Below, one piece after another: positions 38,315-46,331 of a stretch of DNA of 64,000 bases. Origin of the DNA: JAGTVG01 sp942491935. Lineage in GTDB: Bacteria; Bacteroidota; Bacteroidia; Cytophagales; Cyclobacteriaceae. The DNA is taken from NCBI GenBank assembly GCA_942491935.1, contig CALOCZ010000005.1, positions 18,746 through 82,745 of the forward strand. The letters run 5' to 3'. The position numbers and the translations under genes are program-made. Every line of letters begins with the position of its first letter. The first letter of the stretch is position 1. The notes beneath the pieces are model-generated. The model saw nothing but the letters and a program-made list of their open reading frames with translations, searched no databases and was not told the origin of the DNA.

Positions 38315-39493
38315 TCAGTTGTCAGAAAGCCACAATTCCACTGGCTGATAATCACCACTCCAATTGGCCCCCATAATATCAGGAAGGCCATCACCGTTAA
38401 TGTCATCTATTTCTATACTATGAGATCCTCTTTCTGATATCACAAGTTTCTCCCAGTACGATCCATTGCCTTGATTGATCATCACAACGACTTCATCAGG
38501 ATCCACTCCCTGGTGCATTTCAGAATATACGATATCCATGGATTCATCACCATTGAAATCCCCAACGCCAACCCCATGAATTACGCATTCTATAGAATCA
38601 ACAAGATTATGCTCTGTCCATTCATTATTATAAATATCTTCTGGTTGCTCAAACCAGGAAATCTTGTAATACTGTTCTTTTAACTCAGAAGGCGTCAATA
38701 CAATATCCAGGCGATGATCGCCATTAAAGTCAGCGACCGCCAGGTTTGCGCTGGCGTGCCATTCGGCAATATCATGCCTTTCCCAGCTATCTGCTTCCGA
38801 ATTTTCAAACCAGAAACCGGTTCCTATTACATCTGCATCTCCATCCCCATCCAGATCAATTACACGCAATCCTTCACCATGCTCACATTTCAGAATTTTT
38901 TCAGTCCACTTATCACTACCCATGTTGGTCCACAAATGAATGGTATTCCCTTTGAAAGTGCCAAAATCAGATTGATTTCTTGTGACCACATCCATTGTGC
39001 CATCATTATTGATATCTGCTAATTCCACATCATGTGTCGGATGATCTGCAATCTGATGTATTTCCCAAACTGGTCCCGGGGTTGCTGAGTGACTGCCTGG
39101 ATTTTCATACCAGAATAAACCACCCATTACAATATCAAGGTCTCCATCTCCATCAACATCTCCAGCTTCACCGTCCACGGTATTGTATCCTCCCTCAGTA
39201 ATAAAAAAACTTTCCCAATCCGGATTCCTGTACCAAACAAGTGGTCCATTTTGGCCACCGATGATAATATCCGGTAAACCATCGTCATTAATATCACCTA
39301 TAATCTTGGCCCATGGATTGTTTACTCCTGCAGAATCAACGAGTTGATACTTGAAAGTAATAGTCTCATTATCCTCTTCGACTGCTTTCTCTGATTTTAT
39401 TTCTTTGCAGGAATTCGTAATTAGAAAAGTTAAAAGTATAAAGTATGATATAAGGTAATGATAAGATTTGACGTTAATTTTTATTGTGGGCAT
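38315..39493 (-). CDS. FG-GAP/VCBS-repeat lipoprotein
   Basis: I place the start at the Met at 39493; it yields a lipoprotein signal (ISYFILLTFLITNSC). The mature protein consists of repeated calcium-loop units of the FG-GAP/VCBS kind: GDINDDGLPDIIIGG, GDVDGDGDLDIVMGG, ADINNDGTMDVVT, IDLDGDGDADVIG, ADFNGDHRLDIVL, GDFNGDESMDIVY and DDINGDGLPDIMG. These fold as a beta-propeller of about seven blades. Such proteins bind ligands or other proteins at the surface; no enzymatic site is evident. 157 bp separate it from the metallophosphatase gene, both on the minus strand. Confidence 0.88.
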   Translation of the reverse strand: MPTIKINVKSYHYLISYFILLTFLITNSCKEIKSEKAVEEDNETITFKYQLVDSAGVNNPWAKIIGDINDDGLPDIIIGGQNGPLVWYRNPDWESFFITEGGYNTVDGEAGDVDGDGDLDIVMGGLFWYENPGSHSATPGPVWEIHQIADHPTHDVELADINNDGTMDVVTRNQSDFGTFKGNTIHLWTNMGSDKWTEKILKCEHGEGLRVIDLDGDGDADVIGTGFWFENSEADSWERHDIAEWHASANLAVADFNGDHRLDIVLTPSELKEQYYKISWFEQPEDIYNNEWTEHNLVDSIECVIHGVGVGDFNGDESMDIVYSEMHQGVDPDEVVVMINQGNGSYWEKLVISERGSHSIEIDDINGDGLPDIMGANWSGDYQPVELWLSDN

Positions 39494-39744
39494 ATCCTTG
39501 ATATTTAATTCACTGAAGATAGAGCTATGAATAATTAAAGCAAACATCAATTAGAATTATCTCTGACAAACCTGTAGAAAATTCAGGATGTTATAAGTTG
39601 TCCTGCTATTCCTTCACTATTCTCAGCATATCTTTTTTACGGTTTCAAGCCACTCTGCCTTTCTCAATTTTGCGACTAGAGCGTGTTGTTAATAATCCAA
39701 AAAAGGGCTGAAAAAAATTAACCAAAAAACTTATTTTACTTATC

Positions 39745-39957
39745 CTATCTGACGTTTTCTTCCGGAGTAGCCGGGTTCATCAATTCTGAGGGAGCAAGAT
39801 TTATTGTGTAGGCAATAATCCCGATCATTAATATGATAATTGCCCCGATAACAGCACCTAAGTTAATCGCAAGATTTTTTAGCCTAGATTTTCTATTGAT
39901 TCTAACACTATACTGTTTATGGTTTTTTTTGAGTCGTACAAGAAAGATCCGTGGCAT
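39745..39957 (-). CDS. small single-pass membrane protein
   Basis: A 70-residue protein with a basic N-terminus (RLKKNHKQYSVRINRKSRLKN) trimmed here to its character: many Lys and Arg over residues 8-27. One membrane span follows (about 32-50, GAVIGAIIILMIGIIAYTI) and a short outer tail (NPATPEENVR). By the positive-inside rule the N-terminus is cytoplasmic. It starts three bases after the stop of the GNAT-nitrilase gene, so it is probably co-translated. No family recognised. Coding looks real from the spacing and composition. Confidence 0.6.
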   Translation of the reverse strand: MPRIFLVRLKKNHKQYSVRINRKSRLKNLAINLGAVIGAIIILMIGIIAYTINLAPSELMNPATPEENVR

Positions 39958-39960
39958 TGA

Positions 39961-41514
39961 TTATCCACTTTCTCCAGATCTTCTTGTTATTGAATAAATA
40001 TCAGTTCTTCTGTCTTTTAAATTTCGAACGCTTCCAAATTGATTCAACTCTCGAAGCATATCAATATCAACATCAGCTATTAAAATCATTTCAGTATTAG
40101 GAGTTGCTTCTGCTTTCACCCCATTTGTCGGAAATGAAAAATCACAAGGAGTAAAAACCATAGATTGAGCATATTGAATATCCATATTATGCACTTTAGG
40201 CAAATTCCCTACACTTCCTGCAATAGCCACATAACATTCGTTTTCTATTGCCCGTGCTTGTGCACAATTTCTTACTCTTGAGTAACCATTTTGCGTATCA
40301 GTTAAGAAGGGAACAAAAAGAATATTCATTCCATCTTCTGCTAAAAGTCTGCCCAATTCAGGAAATTCAATATCATAGCATATCAGTATTCCAATTTTAC
40401 CACAATCAGTGTTAAATGTTCTGATATGTTCACCACCCTGCAGTCCCCACACTTTTGCTTCATCGGGCGTTATATGGAGTTTTTCAAAGCGTTCAATACC
40501 GCCATCACGCTTACATAAATATCCTACATTAAACAAACTGTTTTCAACTACTTCAGGCATACTGCCTGTTATAATGTTAATATTATATGTAATAGCAAGT
40601 TCTGAGAAACGATTAACAATTTCTTCGGTATATTTTGCTAACTTCCGGATGGCTTCTGGTTCTGATAAATGATTATATTCCGACATAAGGGGCGCATTAA
40701 AAAACTCAGGGAATAATGCAAAGTCCGAGCGGTATCCGGAGACTGCATCCACAAAATACTCCACTTGTTGCATCAACTCATTGAGGTTTTTATACAAACG
40801 CATCTGCCATTGAATTAATCCAAGTCGAACAATTGTTTTATTCTTGACGACCTTGTTCGAGTTTTTTTCATAATATACATTGTCCCACTCCAGCAATACA
40901 GCATATTCTTCTGATTCTTTATCTCCTTCAAGATAGCCACGCAAAATTCTTGCAGGATGAAAATCATTTGACATCTGGAAGTTCAATACCGGATCATGTA
41001 TTTCTTTATTTCTTACTTTCTCAATATATTCCTTGGGTGATATATCTTGTGAAAAATTATGATAATTAGGGATGCGTCCACCAAAAACAATTCCTTTTAG
41101 GTTTAATCGCTCGCACAGTTCCTTTCTATAGTCATATAAACGACGTCCTAATCTTAATCCACGATACTTAGGCCTAACAAAAACATCTATTCCGTATAAT
41201 ATATCCCCATCATCTGTGTGTGTATTGAAAGTATAGTAGCCGGTAATTTCTTTGTATGTATGTTTATTGTCAAAATTGCTATATTCTACAATTATTGATA
41301 ATGCACAACCAGCTATTTCATTGTCTACTTTTATGGCCACCTGTCCTTCTGGAAAGCGGTTAATCAAGGTCTTTATATGGTGTTCTTTCCAATATGCATG
41401 TGGCATATTTGAATATGCCTCAACCATCGCATTTTTTATCTCTACATAATCCTCATTTTTGAGAAATACCAACTCTATATTATCAATAGATTGTATGTCT
41501 TTTTTATTTTCCAT
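39961..41514 (-). CDS. GNAT acetyltransferase-nitrilase fusion
   Basis: A 517-residue fusion. Residues ~12-215 are a GNAT domain (acetyl-CoA loop VRPKYRGLRLGRRLYDYR). Residues ~225-505 are a carbon-nitrogen hydrolase with the Glu-Lys-Cys triad: Glu in FPEFFN, Lys in FEKLHITPDE, Cys in ILICYDIEFPE. The two activities together suggest acetylation and amide or nitrile hydrolysis of one amine-bearing substrate, but the substrate of this known fusion type is not established. Cytoplasmic. A small membrane protein gene follows at once. Confidence 0.93.
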   Translation of the reverse strand: MENKKDIQSIDNIELVFLKNEDYVEIKNAMVEAYSNMPHAYWKEHHIKTLINRFPEGQVAIKVDNEIAGCALSIIVEYSNFDNKHTYKEITGYYTFNTHTDDGDILYGIDVFVRPKYRGLRLGRRLYDYRKELCERLNLKGIVFGGRIPNYHNFSQDISPKEYIEKVRNKEIHDPVLNFQMSNDFHPARILRGYLEGDKESEEYAVLLEWDNVYYEKNSNKVVKNKTIVRLGLIQWQMRLYKNLNELMQQVEYFVDAVSGYRSDFALFPEFFNAPLMSEYNHLSEPEAIRKLAKYTEEIVNRFSELAITYNINIITGSMPEVVENSLFNVGYLCKRDGGIERFEKLHITPDEAKVWGLQGGEHIRTFNTDCGKIGILICYDIEFPELGRLLAEDGMNILFVPFLTDTQNGYSRVRNCAQARAIENECYVAIAGSVGNLPKVHNMDIQYAQSMVFTPCDFSFPTNGVKAEATPNTEMILIADVDIDMLRELNQFGSVRNLKDRRTDIYSITRRSGESG

Positions 41515-42039
41515 CCTTGTCTTTAAATGTTTTCAATTTTGCTTCCTCGCTCTGCGTCATATTTCTTAATATTTTTAAAGCATTGGCATAGCATCTGACA
41601 CAATGGCTAGTTGAAGTTTTCAGTGTACTATCATTTTAGGAAAAGGGGGAAGCGAATTACTATACTCAAAATTTCTTTTAATTTCAACTGCCTATCTTGT
41701 GTTATGCTCTGTATTTTATTTAAATAATATTGATCAATATTACTTCAATATAAACATAAATTACTTAGTTCTTGATTGTTTTTTACCAACCTCTTTTCGG
41801 TAAATAGATATTTCCAATGATTCTGCCGTATTATCGCACAAGTTATGATAATTTGTATGAAAAGGCTCCTTTTTTATTCAAATCAAATATAGCCTTATAC
41901 AATCATGTGCTTTACGGGATAATAAAATACCTGAATTGGAGCGAAAGGGTGTGGGTAAATATTTCCTATTGAGAGTAAAGCTATTATATTTTTTTTAACC
42001 TGAGGATATTTGGATTATATGTTATGAGTTCTCGAAATA
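41515..42039. other. 525-bp intergenic region with an 18-bp palindrome
   Basis: AT-rich DNA upstream of the GNAT-nitrilase gene and downstream of the gene at 42040. TAATATTGATCAATATTA at 41725-41742 is a perfect palindrome, about 210 bp before the fusion gene's start, and could be an operator. I see no gene or RNA here. Confidence 0.5.
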
Positions 42040-42453
42040 TTAAATTATAATCCAATCAGTATATGTCCGTTTGAGTTTACCAAACTTTTCGGCCTCCTCA
42101 AGTATGGGTTGCATTTTCTCAGCGGCAGCTTGACCAAATTCAGTAATACTTCCATCATCATTATAGTATTTGTTACGAATCTCTTCAGACTCTACTACAA
42201 TAATCCATCCGTAAGTATTTTGATTTTCACCTCTTATGCCTTTAGCCAGAAACAACTGCCATCCCGGGTAATTCTTCTCATATTCAGGAATAAGTTTATT
42301 TGTGTGGAATTTCTGAAATTCAGCCATAGTAACTCCAGGGTTTAATTCAATATATATTACATGAACTCCTACGAGGTTTCCCTTTTGCAAAGTTTGCCCC
42401 AAAACGATTTCAGCTAATAGGATAACAATTGCGGTTAAAATTAATTTTTTCAT
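42040..42453 (-). CDS. exported protein of unknown function
   Basis: A 137-residue protein with a signal peptide (MKKLILTAIVILLAEIVLGQ). The mature part is alpha/beta (GVHVIYIELNPGVTMAEFQKF, quoted as GVHVIYIELNPG and MAEFQKFHTNKLIPEYEK; YGWIIVVESEEIRNKYY; AAEKMQPILEEAEKFG). The pattern of a strand, a long helix, a Trp-containing strand and a second helix is like a dimeric alpha/beta-barrel (ferredoxin-like) fold, which is common in small exported Bacteroidota proteins. That is only a shape-based suggestion. No catalytic motif seen. Confidence 0.7.
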   Translation of the reverse strand: MKKLILTAIVILLAEIVLGQTLQKGNLVGVHVIYIELNPGVTMAEFQKFHTNKLIPEYEKNYPGWQLFLAKGIRGENQNTYGWIIVVESEEIRNKYYNDDGSITEFGQAAAEKMQPILEEAEKFGKLKRTYTDWIII

Positions 42454-42589
42454 GACTGTACATATTTATTGGGTATGACTTGCCAAAAATGGCTTATTGT
42501 GTAAAACTTACTGTTTATTACTGTTATACTTTTATAACAAAAGGCAGGATTTATAAGTTCACAATTGCCTGGTATACCAAAGGAAATTA

Positions 42590-43687
42590 TTACAGCAGTG
42601 ATATTGGTTTATAATTAATACCCACCGCCTCTAAGAGTGCAAAATAATTTTCCATGGGTGTGTCCAATTGTAAATGATGGGTTGGTGCACATATCCAACC
42701 TCCATTTTTACCAATCGTATCTTTTCTTAGCTTCACCTCTTCAGCAACTTCCGAAGGCGACCCAAAGGGAAGGGTCGATTGTACTGCTATCGATCCAAAA
42801 AATGAAAGCTTTTCACCATAATTTTCCTTTAAAAGTGCCGGGTCCATACTTTCTGGCTGAATGGGATTTAACACATCAATACCAATTTCAATAAGCCCGG
42901 GTAATATATCGTAATTATTTCCGTCAGTATGATAAGCAATTTTTATTTGAGGATTTATCGCCTTGACCTCTTTTATTATTCTTGCCATTCCGGGTTTAAG
43001 AAATTGTTCCCATAATTCCGGAGGCATTAGTAGTGCATCCTGTGTTCCCATATCATCACCAAGCCAAATCATATCTACCCCCATCTTGGCCATATTAATT
43101 GCAATGGCCTTATGGTAATTTTCCGTAATGTCTAAGATCCGGTTTGCTAGATCAGGGTTTAAATAAAAATCTATTAATAATTTTTCAAATCCTCGCAATG
43201 CCCAGGCGGACTCAAAGATTGTACAGTGCAATCGTCCGGTTATATAGTATTCGTCCTTATATTCTTTGATTAATCTATCCAAATTTTGATACAATTCAGG
43301 TCGGTTTGGGTCAGGCGGCTTGTAGGTGTCTATTGCCTCATCAGATTCAAGAGGATTCCCGTCAATATTTGTAAATACACCATCTCCGTATGGAGTAGTA
43401 TATTTGTCAACCCTCCATGTGACTCCCCATTCGTCAGCATATGGTTTTGTGTCCAGGTAATATCCAGTAAACCAGCCGATGCTGCACTGCAATGCATCAT
43501 GTCCTGAAAGAATTTCCAGGTCATAACCGTTCCATCGGCCGTTATGGGGATCATGGGGCTGGCCAATACTCAAACCAAAAACCTTTCGTAACCTGTCTGC
43601 AAATTCAGGGCAAAAAGTAGCCTGGAAAGGAGGCCTATCAGTGGGCTCATTGTTTAATGCCTTAATGACTCTTTCACGATGCTTCAT
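42590..43687 (-). CDS. uroporphyrinogen-decarboxylase-family (UroD-like/MtaA-like) protein
   Basis: A 365-residue TIM-barrel protein of the UROD superfamily. It begins MKHRERVIKALNNEPTDRPP, as do corrinoid-methyltransferase-like members. Further signs are DMIWLGDDMGTQDALLMPPELW, KIAYHTDGNNYDILPGLIEIGID (each shown in part) and the closing GKNGGWICAPTHHLQLDTPMEN, with HTDGN and PTHH as metal or substrate positions. It lacks the context of haem synthesis and sits 11 bp after a sodium:solute symporter, so it is most likely a catabolic enzyme and not HemE. Substrate unknown. Confidence 0.85.
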   Translation of the reverse strand: MKHRERVIKALNNEPTDRPPFQATFCPEFADRLRKVFGLSIGQPHDPHNGRWNGYDLEILSGHDALQCSIGWFTGYYLDTKPYADEWGVTWRVDKYTTPYGDGVFTNIDGNPLESDEAIDTYKPPDPNRPELYQNLDRLIKEYKDEYYITGRLHCTIFESAWALRGFEKLLIDFYLNPDLANRILDITENYHKAIAINMAKMGVDMIWLGDDMGTQDALLMPPELWEQFLKPGMARIIKEVKAINPQIKIAYHTDGNNYDILPGLIEIGIDVLNPIQPESMDPALLKENYGEKLSFFGSIAVQSTLPFGSPSEVAEEVKLRKDTIGKNGGWICAPTHHLQLDTPMENYFALLEAVGINYKPISLL

Positions 43688-43698
43688 CTTTATTGATT

Positions 43699-45315
43699 TT
43701 AACTAAATATAAAAAAAATTGCAATGGTTAATACTACTAAAATACAGGACAGAACTATATCAATCATATCCCAGGATTTGCGGCTTTCCTTTTTATCTTT
43801 TTCAGAAAGGGAAGAATAAGTTAATCCTGCAATCTTTTCTTCAGCGGGTTTTGCTGTCAAGAGGCTAGTCAGTGTAATAACAAATATGCAAAACAGAAAA
43901 AGGTATATACAAAAATGCAACCAGTTGATTTCCACAAATTTCAACCAGATACTTCCTTCCATAAGATCTGCCTTAGCTATATCCAGTCCCAGCCGGAGCA
44001 TTCCAATCACAAAACCTGAAAGCAAGCCTGCAAAAGCTCCTATTTCATTGATCCTTTTCGAAAAAATACCTAAAACGAATACTGCAGCAATCGCAGGGGC
44101 TATGAGTGTTTGTACTTTTTGCAGGTATTCGTACAAAACATCTGCAATAAGCTTCATGGTAGGTATCCATAATATCCCAAGGACTACAATTACTGCCGTT
44201 GAAATTTGTCCAATTTTCACCAGATGTTTTTCAGAAGAACCAGGCTTTAATTTTTTATAAAAATCAAGCGTAAAAAGAATTGAACTTGAATTGAATAAGG
44301 ATGATAACGAACTCATTAATGCTGCAAAAAGCCCACCTATAACAAGGCCCTTAAATCCAGACGGCAACAATTCTCGAACAAGGGTAGGGAATGCCTGATC
44401 TGAAGATTCTATACTTATCAATCCTTTCTGGTGTAAAGCAAAAGCTATTAACCCAGGTATAATGAAAATAAATAATGGCAGCATTTTCAGATAGCCTGCA
44501 AATATGGTTCCTCGACGGGCATGCTTTTCACTTTTTGCAGATAAAGTACGCTGAACTATGTATTGATCAGTACACCAATACCATAACCCAACGATAGGAA
44601 CACCAAATACCATTCCGGTCCATGGAAAATCAGGGTCGGAAGCTGGCTTAAACATATCCAATTTTTCAGGACCAACTATCTCAACCATATTACTCCATCC
44701 ACCTAATTTCATTAAACCGATTACCATTACCATAAGCGATCCGATCACCAGAATAGGCGTTTGAATTACGGACGTGTACATAACGGCTTTCATGCCCCCA
44801 AAAATTGTATAGATCCCCGTGACAACAACCATTAAAATAGCTCCGGTCCAAAAATTTATTCCCAAAACAGATTCAAGCACAATTCCTCCGGCATATACAG
44901 TTACTGAAACTTTTGTCAGCACATAACTTATAAGGGATATTAGAGACAGGAACCACCTTGAAGCTGATGAATATCTTCTTTCCAGGAATTCTGGCATTGT
45001 AAATACTTTGCTTCTCAGGTAAAATGGCAGAAATACCCACCCCAATAGGAGGATCATCCATCCGGTGAGTTCAAAGTGCCCCATGACTACCCCGGAAGAA
45101 GCCCCTGCGCCCGCCAGGCCCACCAAATGTTCTGAACCAATATTTGAAGCAAAAATTGATGCGCCAATTGCAAACCAGCCTACATTTTTACCGGCCAAAA
45201 AATAATCAGAGGTATCTTCCTTTTTTTGGATAAAGATCCAGATCACAACACCTATGAGTAAAAGAAAAAATAAACCTAGGACAATCCAGTCTGCCAGAGA
45301 CAATAAATTCATCAT
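43699..45315 (-). CDS. sodium:solute symporter (SSS family)
   Basis: A 538-residue membrane protein with about 13-14 helices. The family signature appears in GAGASSGVVMGHFELTG, FTMPEFLERRYSSASRWF, YTIFGGMKAVMYTSV and GLWYWCTDQYIVQRTLSAKS. Sodium-sugar (SGLT-type) members have these same features. It leads a two-gene operon with the UroD-like gene and would import that enzyme's substrate, perhaps a sugar or a methylated compound. The C-terminal stretch carries a long charged loop before the last helix. Confidence 0.92.
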   Translation of the reverse strand: MMNLLSLADWIVLGLFFLLLIGVVIWIFIQKKEDTSDYFLAGKNVGWFAIGASIFASNIGSEHLVGLAGAGASSGVVMGHFELTGWMILLLGWVFLPFYLRSKVFTMPEFLERRYSSASRWFLSLISLISYVLTKVSVTVYAGGIVLESVLGINFWTGAILMVVVTGIYTIFGGMKAVMYTSVIQTPILVIGSLMVMVIGLMKLGGWSNMVEIVGPEKLDMFKPASDPDFPWTGMVFGVPIVGLWYWCTDQYIVQRTLSAKSEKHARRGTIFAGYLKMLPLFIFIIPGLIAFALHQKGLISIESSDQAFPTLVRELLPSGFKGLVIGGLFAALMSSLSSLFNSSSILFTLDFYKKLKPGSSEKHLVKIGQISTAVIVVLGILWIPTMKLIADVLYEYLQKVQTLIAPAIAAVFVLGIFSKRINEIGAFAGLLSGFVIGMLRLGLDIAKADLMEGSIWLKFVEINWLHFCIYLFLFCIFVITLTSLLTAKPAEEKIAGLTYSSLSEKDKKESRKSWDMIDIVLSCILVVLTIAIFFIFS

Positions 45316-45544
45316 GTCAGCACATCGTCAAATAAAGTTAAAATAACTGAGGCTGAAGATAAATGATAGTTTTATACTATGCAAATGGTGGGATTTCGCC
45401 ATTATAAAGCAAAATTTAACCGGGAACCATCTGCGTTCTCTACGGTAAAAGTTGTATAGAACCATGTATAGGCATGGCCTCGATTCACCTTTATTATTAT
45501 TAATGGAGCTTTTTTTAACCTAATCTGTCAGTACTGATGAATTA

Positions 45545-46033
45545 TTATTGAGTTTGCGACTGTTCTGTTGCTGGTGCATTGTGCCAATGTCCATGTTCTT
45601 CCGACCATACTTTGCCCTCTGGCACCGGTCCTGAAGGCTGGGTTGATTTTACTTGTTCAGGTGTACTGGAAGTCGCAGGTGCTGAAGGTGCATCATGCCA
45701 ATGACCGTGTTCCTCTGACCATACCTTACCAGGCTTAGATTCACTCGAGGATGGTGTTTTTTCAACTGGAGCAGTAGGCAAAGGAGCTTTTCTGGTAGGT
45801 GCATCATGCCAGTGGCCATGTTCCTCGGACCAAACCTGACCCGGTTTGCCGCCACTTGATTTGAGGTTTTGATTTGGTTTAAGAAAGAAGATCCCTATCG
45901 CAATAATAAATATGGTCCCAAAGATCAAAGGAACCTTACTGGAGGTTTTATTCTCTTTATTCTCGTGGCAATTTTTATATTTCTTGCCACTTCCGCACGG
46001 ACAAGGATCGTTTCTGTTGATTTTTGATTTCAT
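45545..46033 (-). CDS. SEC-C membrane protein with three His/Trp-rich repeats
   Basis: A 162-residue protein in three parts. Residues 8-24 are a SEC-C zinc motif (NDPCPCGSGKKYKNCH), as at the end of SecA. Residues ~34-52 are one membrane span (VPLIFGTIFIIAIGIFFL). The rest carries three copies of GxVWSEEHGHWHDAP (about residues 65-80, 100-115 and 138-153), separated by Pro/Ser/Thr-rich linkers. By its charge pattern the SEC-C end is cytoplasmic and the repeats periplasmic. Each repeat offers His, Glu and Trp for binding metal. Function unknown. Confidence 0.8.
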   Translation of the reverse strand: MKSKINRNDPCPCGSGKKYKNCHENKENKTSSKVPLIFGTIFIIAIGIFFLKPNQNLKSSGGKPGQVWSEEHGHWHDAPTRKAPLPTAPVEKTPSSSESKPGKVWSEEHGHWHDAPSAPATSSTPEQVKSTQPSGPVPEGKVWSEEHGHWHNAPATEQSQTQ

Positions 46034-46190
46034 GTATCTGTAAATATATCATTTTAGTATTGTAAAACAACGTCAATTTCTTTCGTTGATTATATCTCCC
46101 GGAAAAAGAATACATCGGACGCTTTCATTTGTAGCTTATCTAGGATTTTCGGTCTCAAGTTGTTTGACTTTCCTCGATTTTTCTTAACTT

Positions 46191-46258
46191 GTATTACCTT
46201 ACATAGCTTTATCGACTTGCTTCGCCGAAGCTTCGCGAAGGCAAGAAGGAGGGTAATA
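46191..46258. repeat. nested inverted repeat (REP/MITE-like)
   Basis: Outer arms TATTACC (46191-46197) and GGTAATA (46252-46258) enclose a second hairpin, CTTGCTTCGC...GCGAAGGCAAG (46216-46245, one bulge), whose loop contains the palindrome CGAAGCTTCG. It is GC-rich against an AT-rich background and lies before the cyclase gene. A small extragenic repeat or non-autonomous element is likely; other copies cannot be checked here. Confidence 0.5.
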
Positions 46259-46331
46259 AGATAGGTTTTCGTGCGGCTGATTTTTATTTAATAACATACA
46301 TCGCCTTCAATAAAGTTTCGGCGATTAAAAC

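Noticed and set aside
42590..43687. Naming the UROD-fold protein hemE
   Set aside because: Its N-terminus and operon partner fit the catabolic/corrinoid-linked branch and not haem synthesis.
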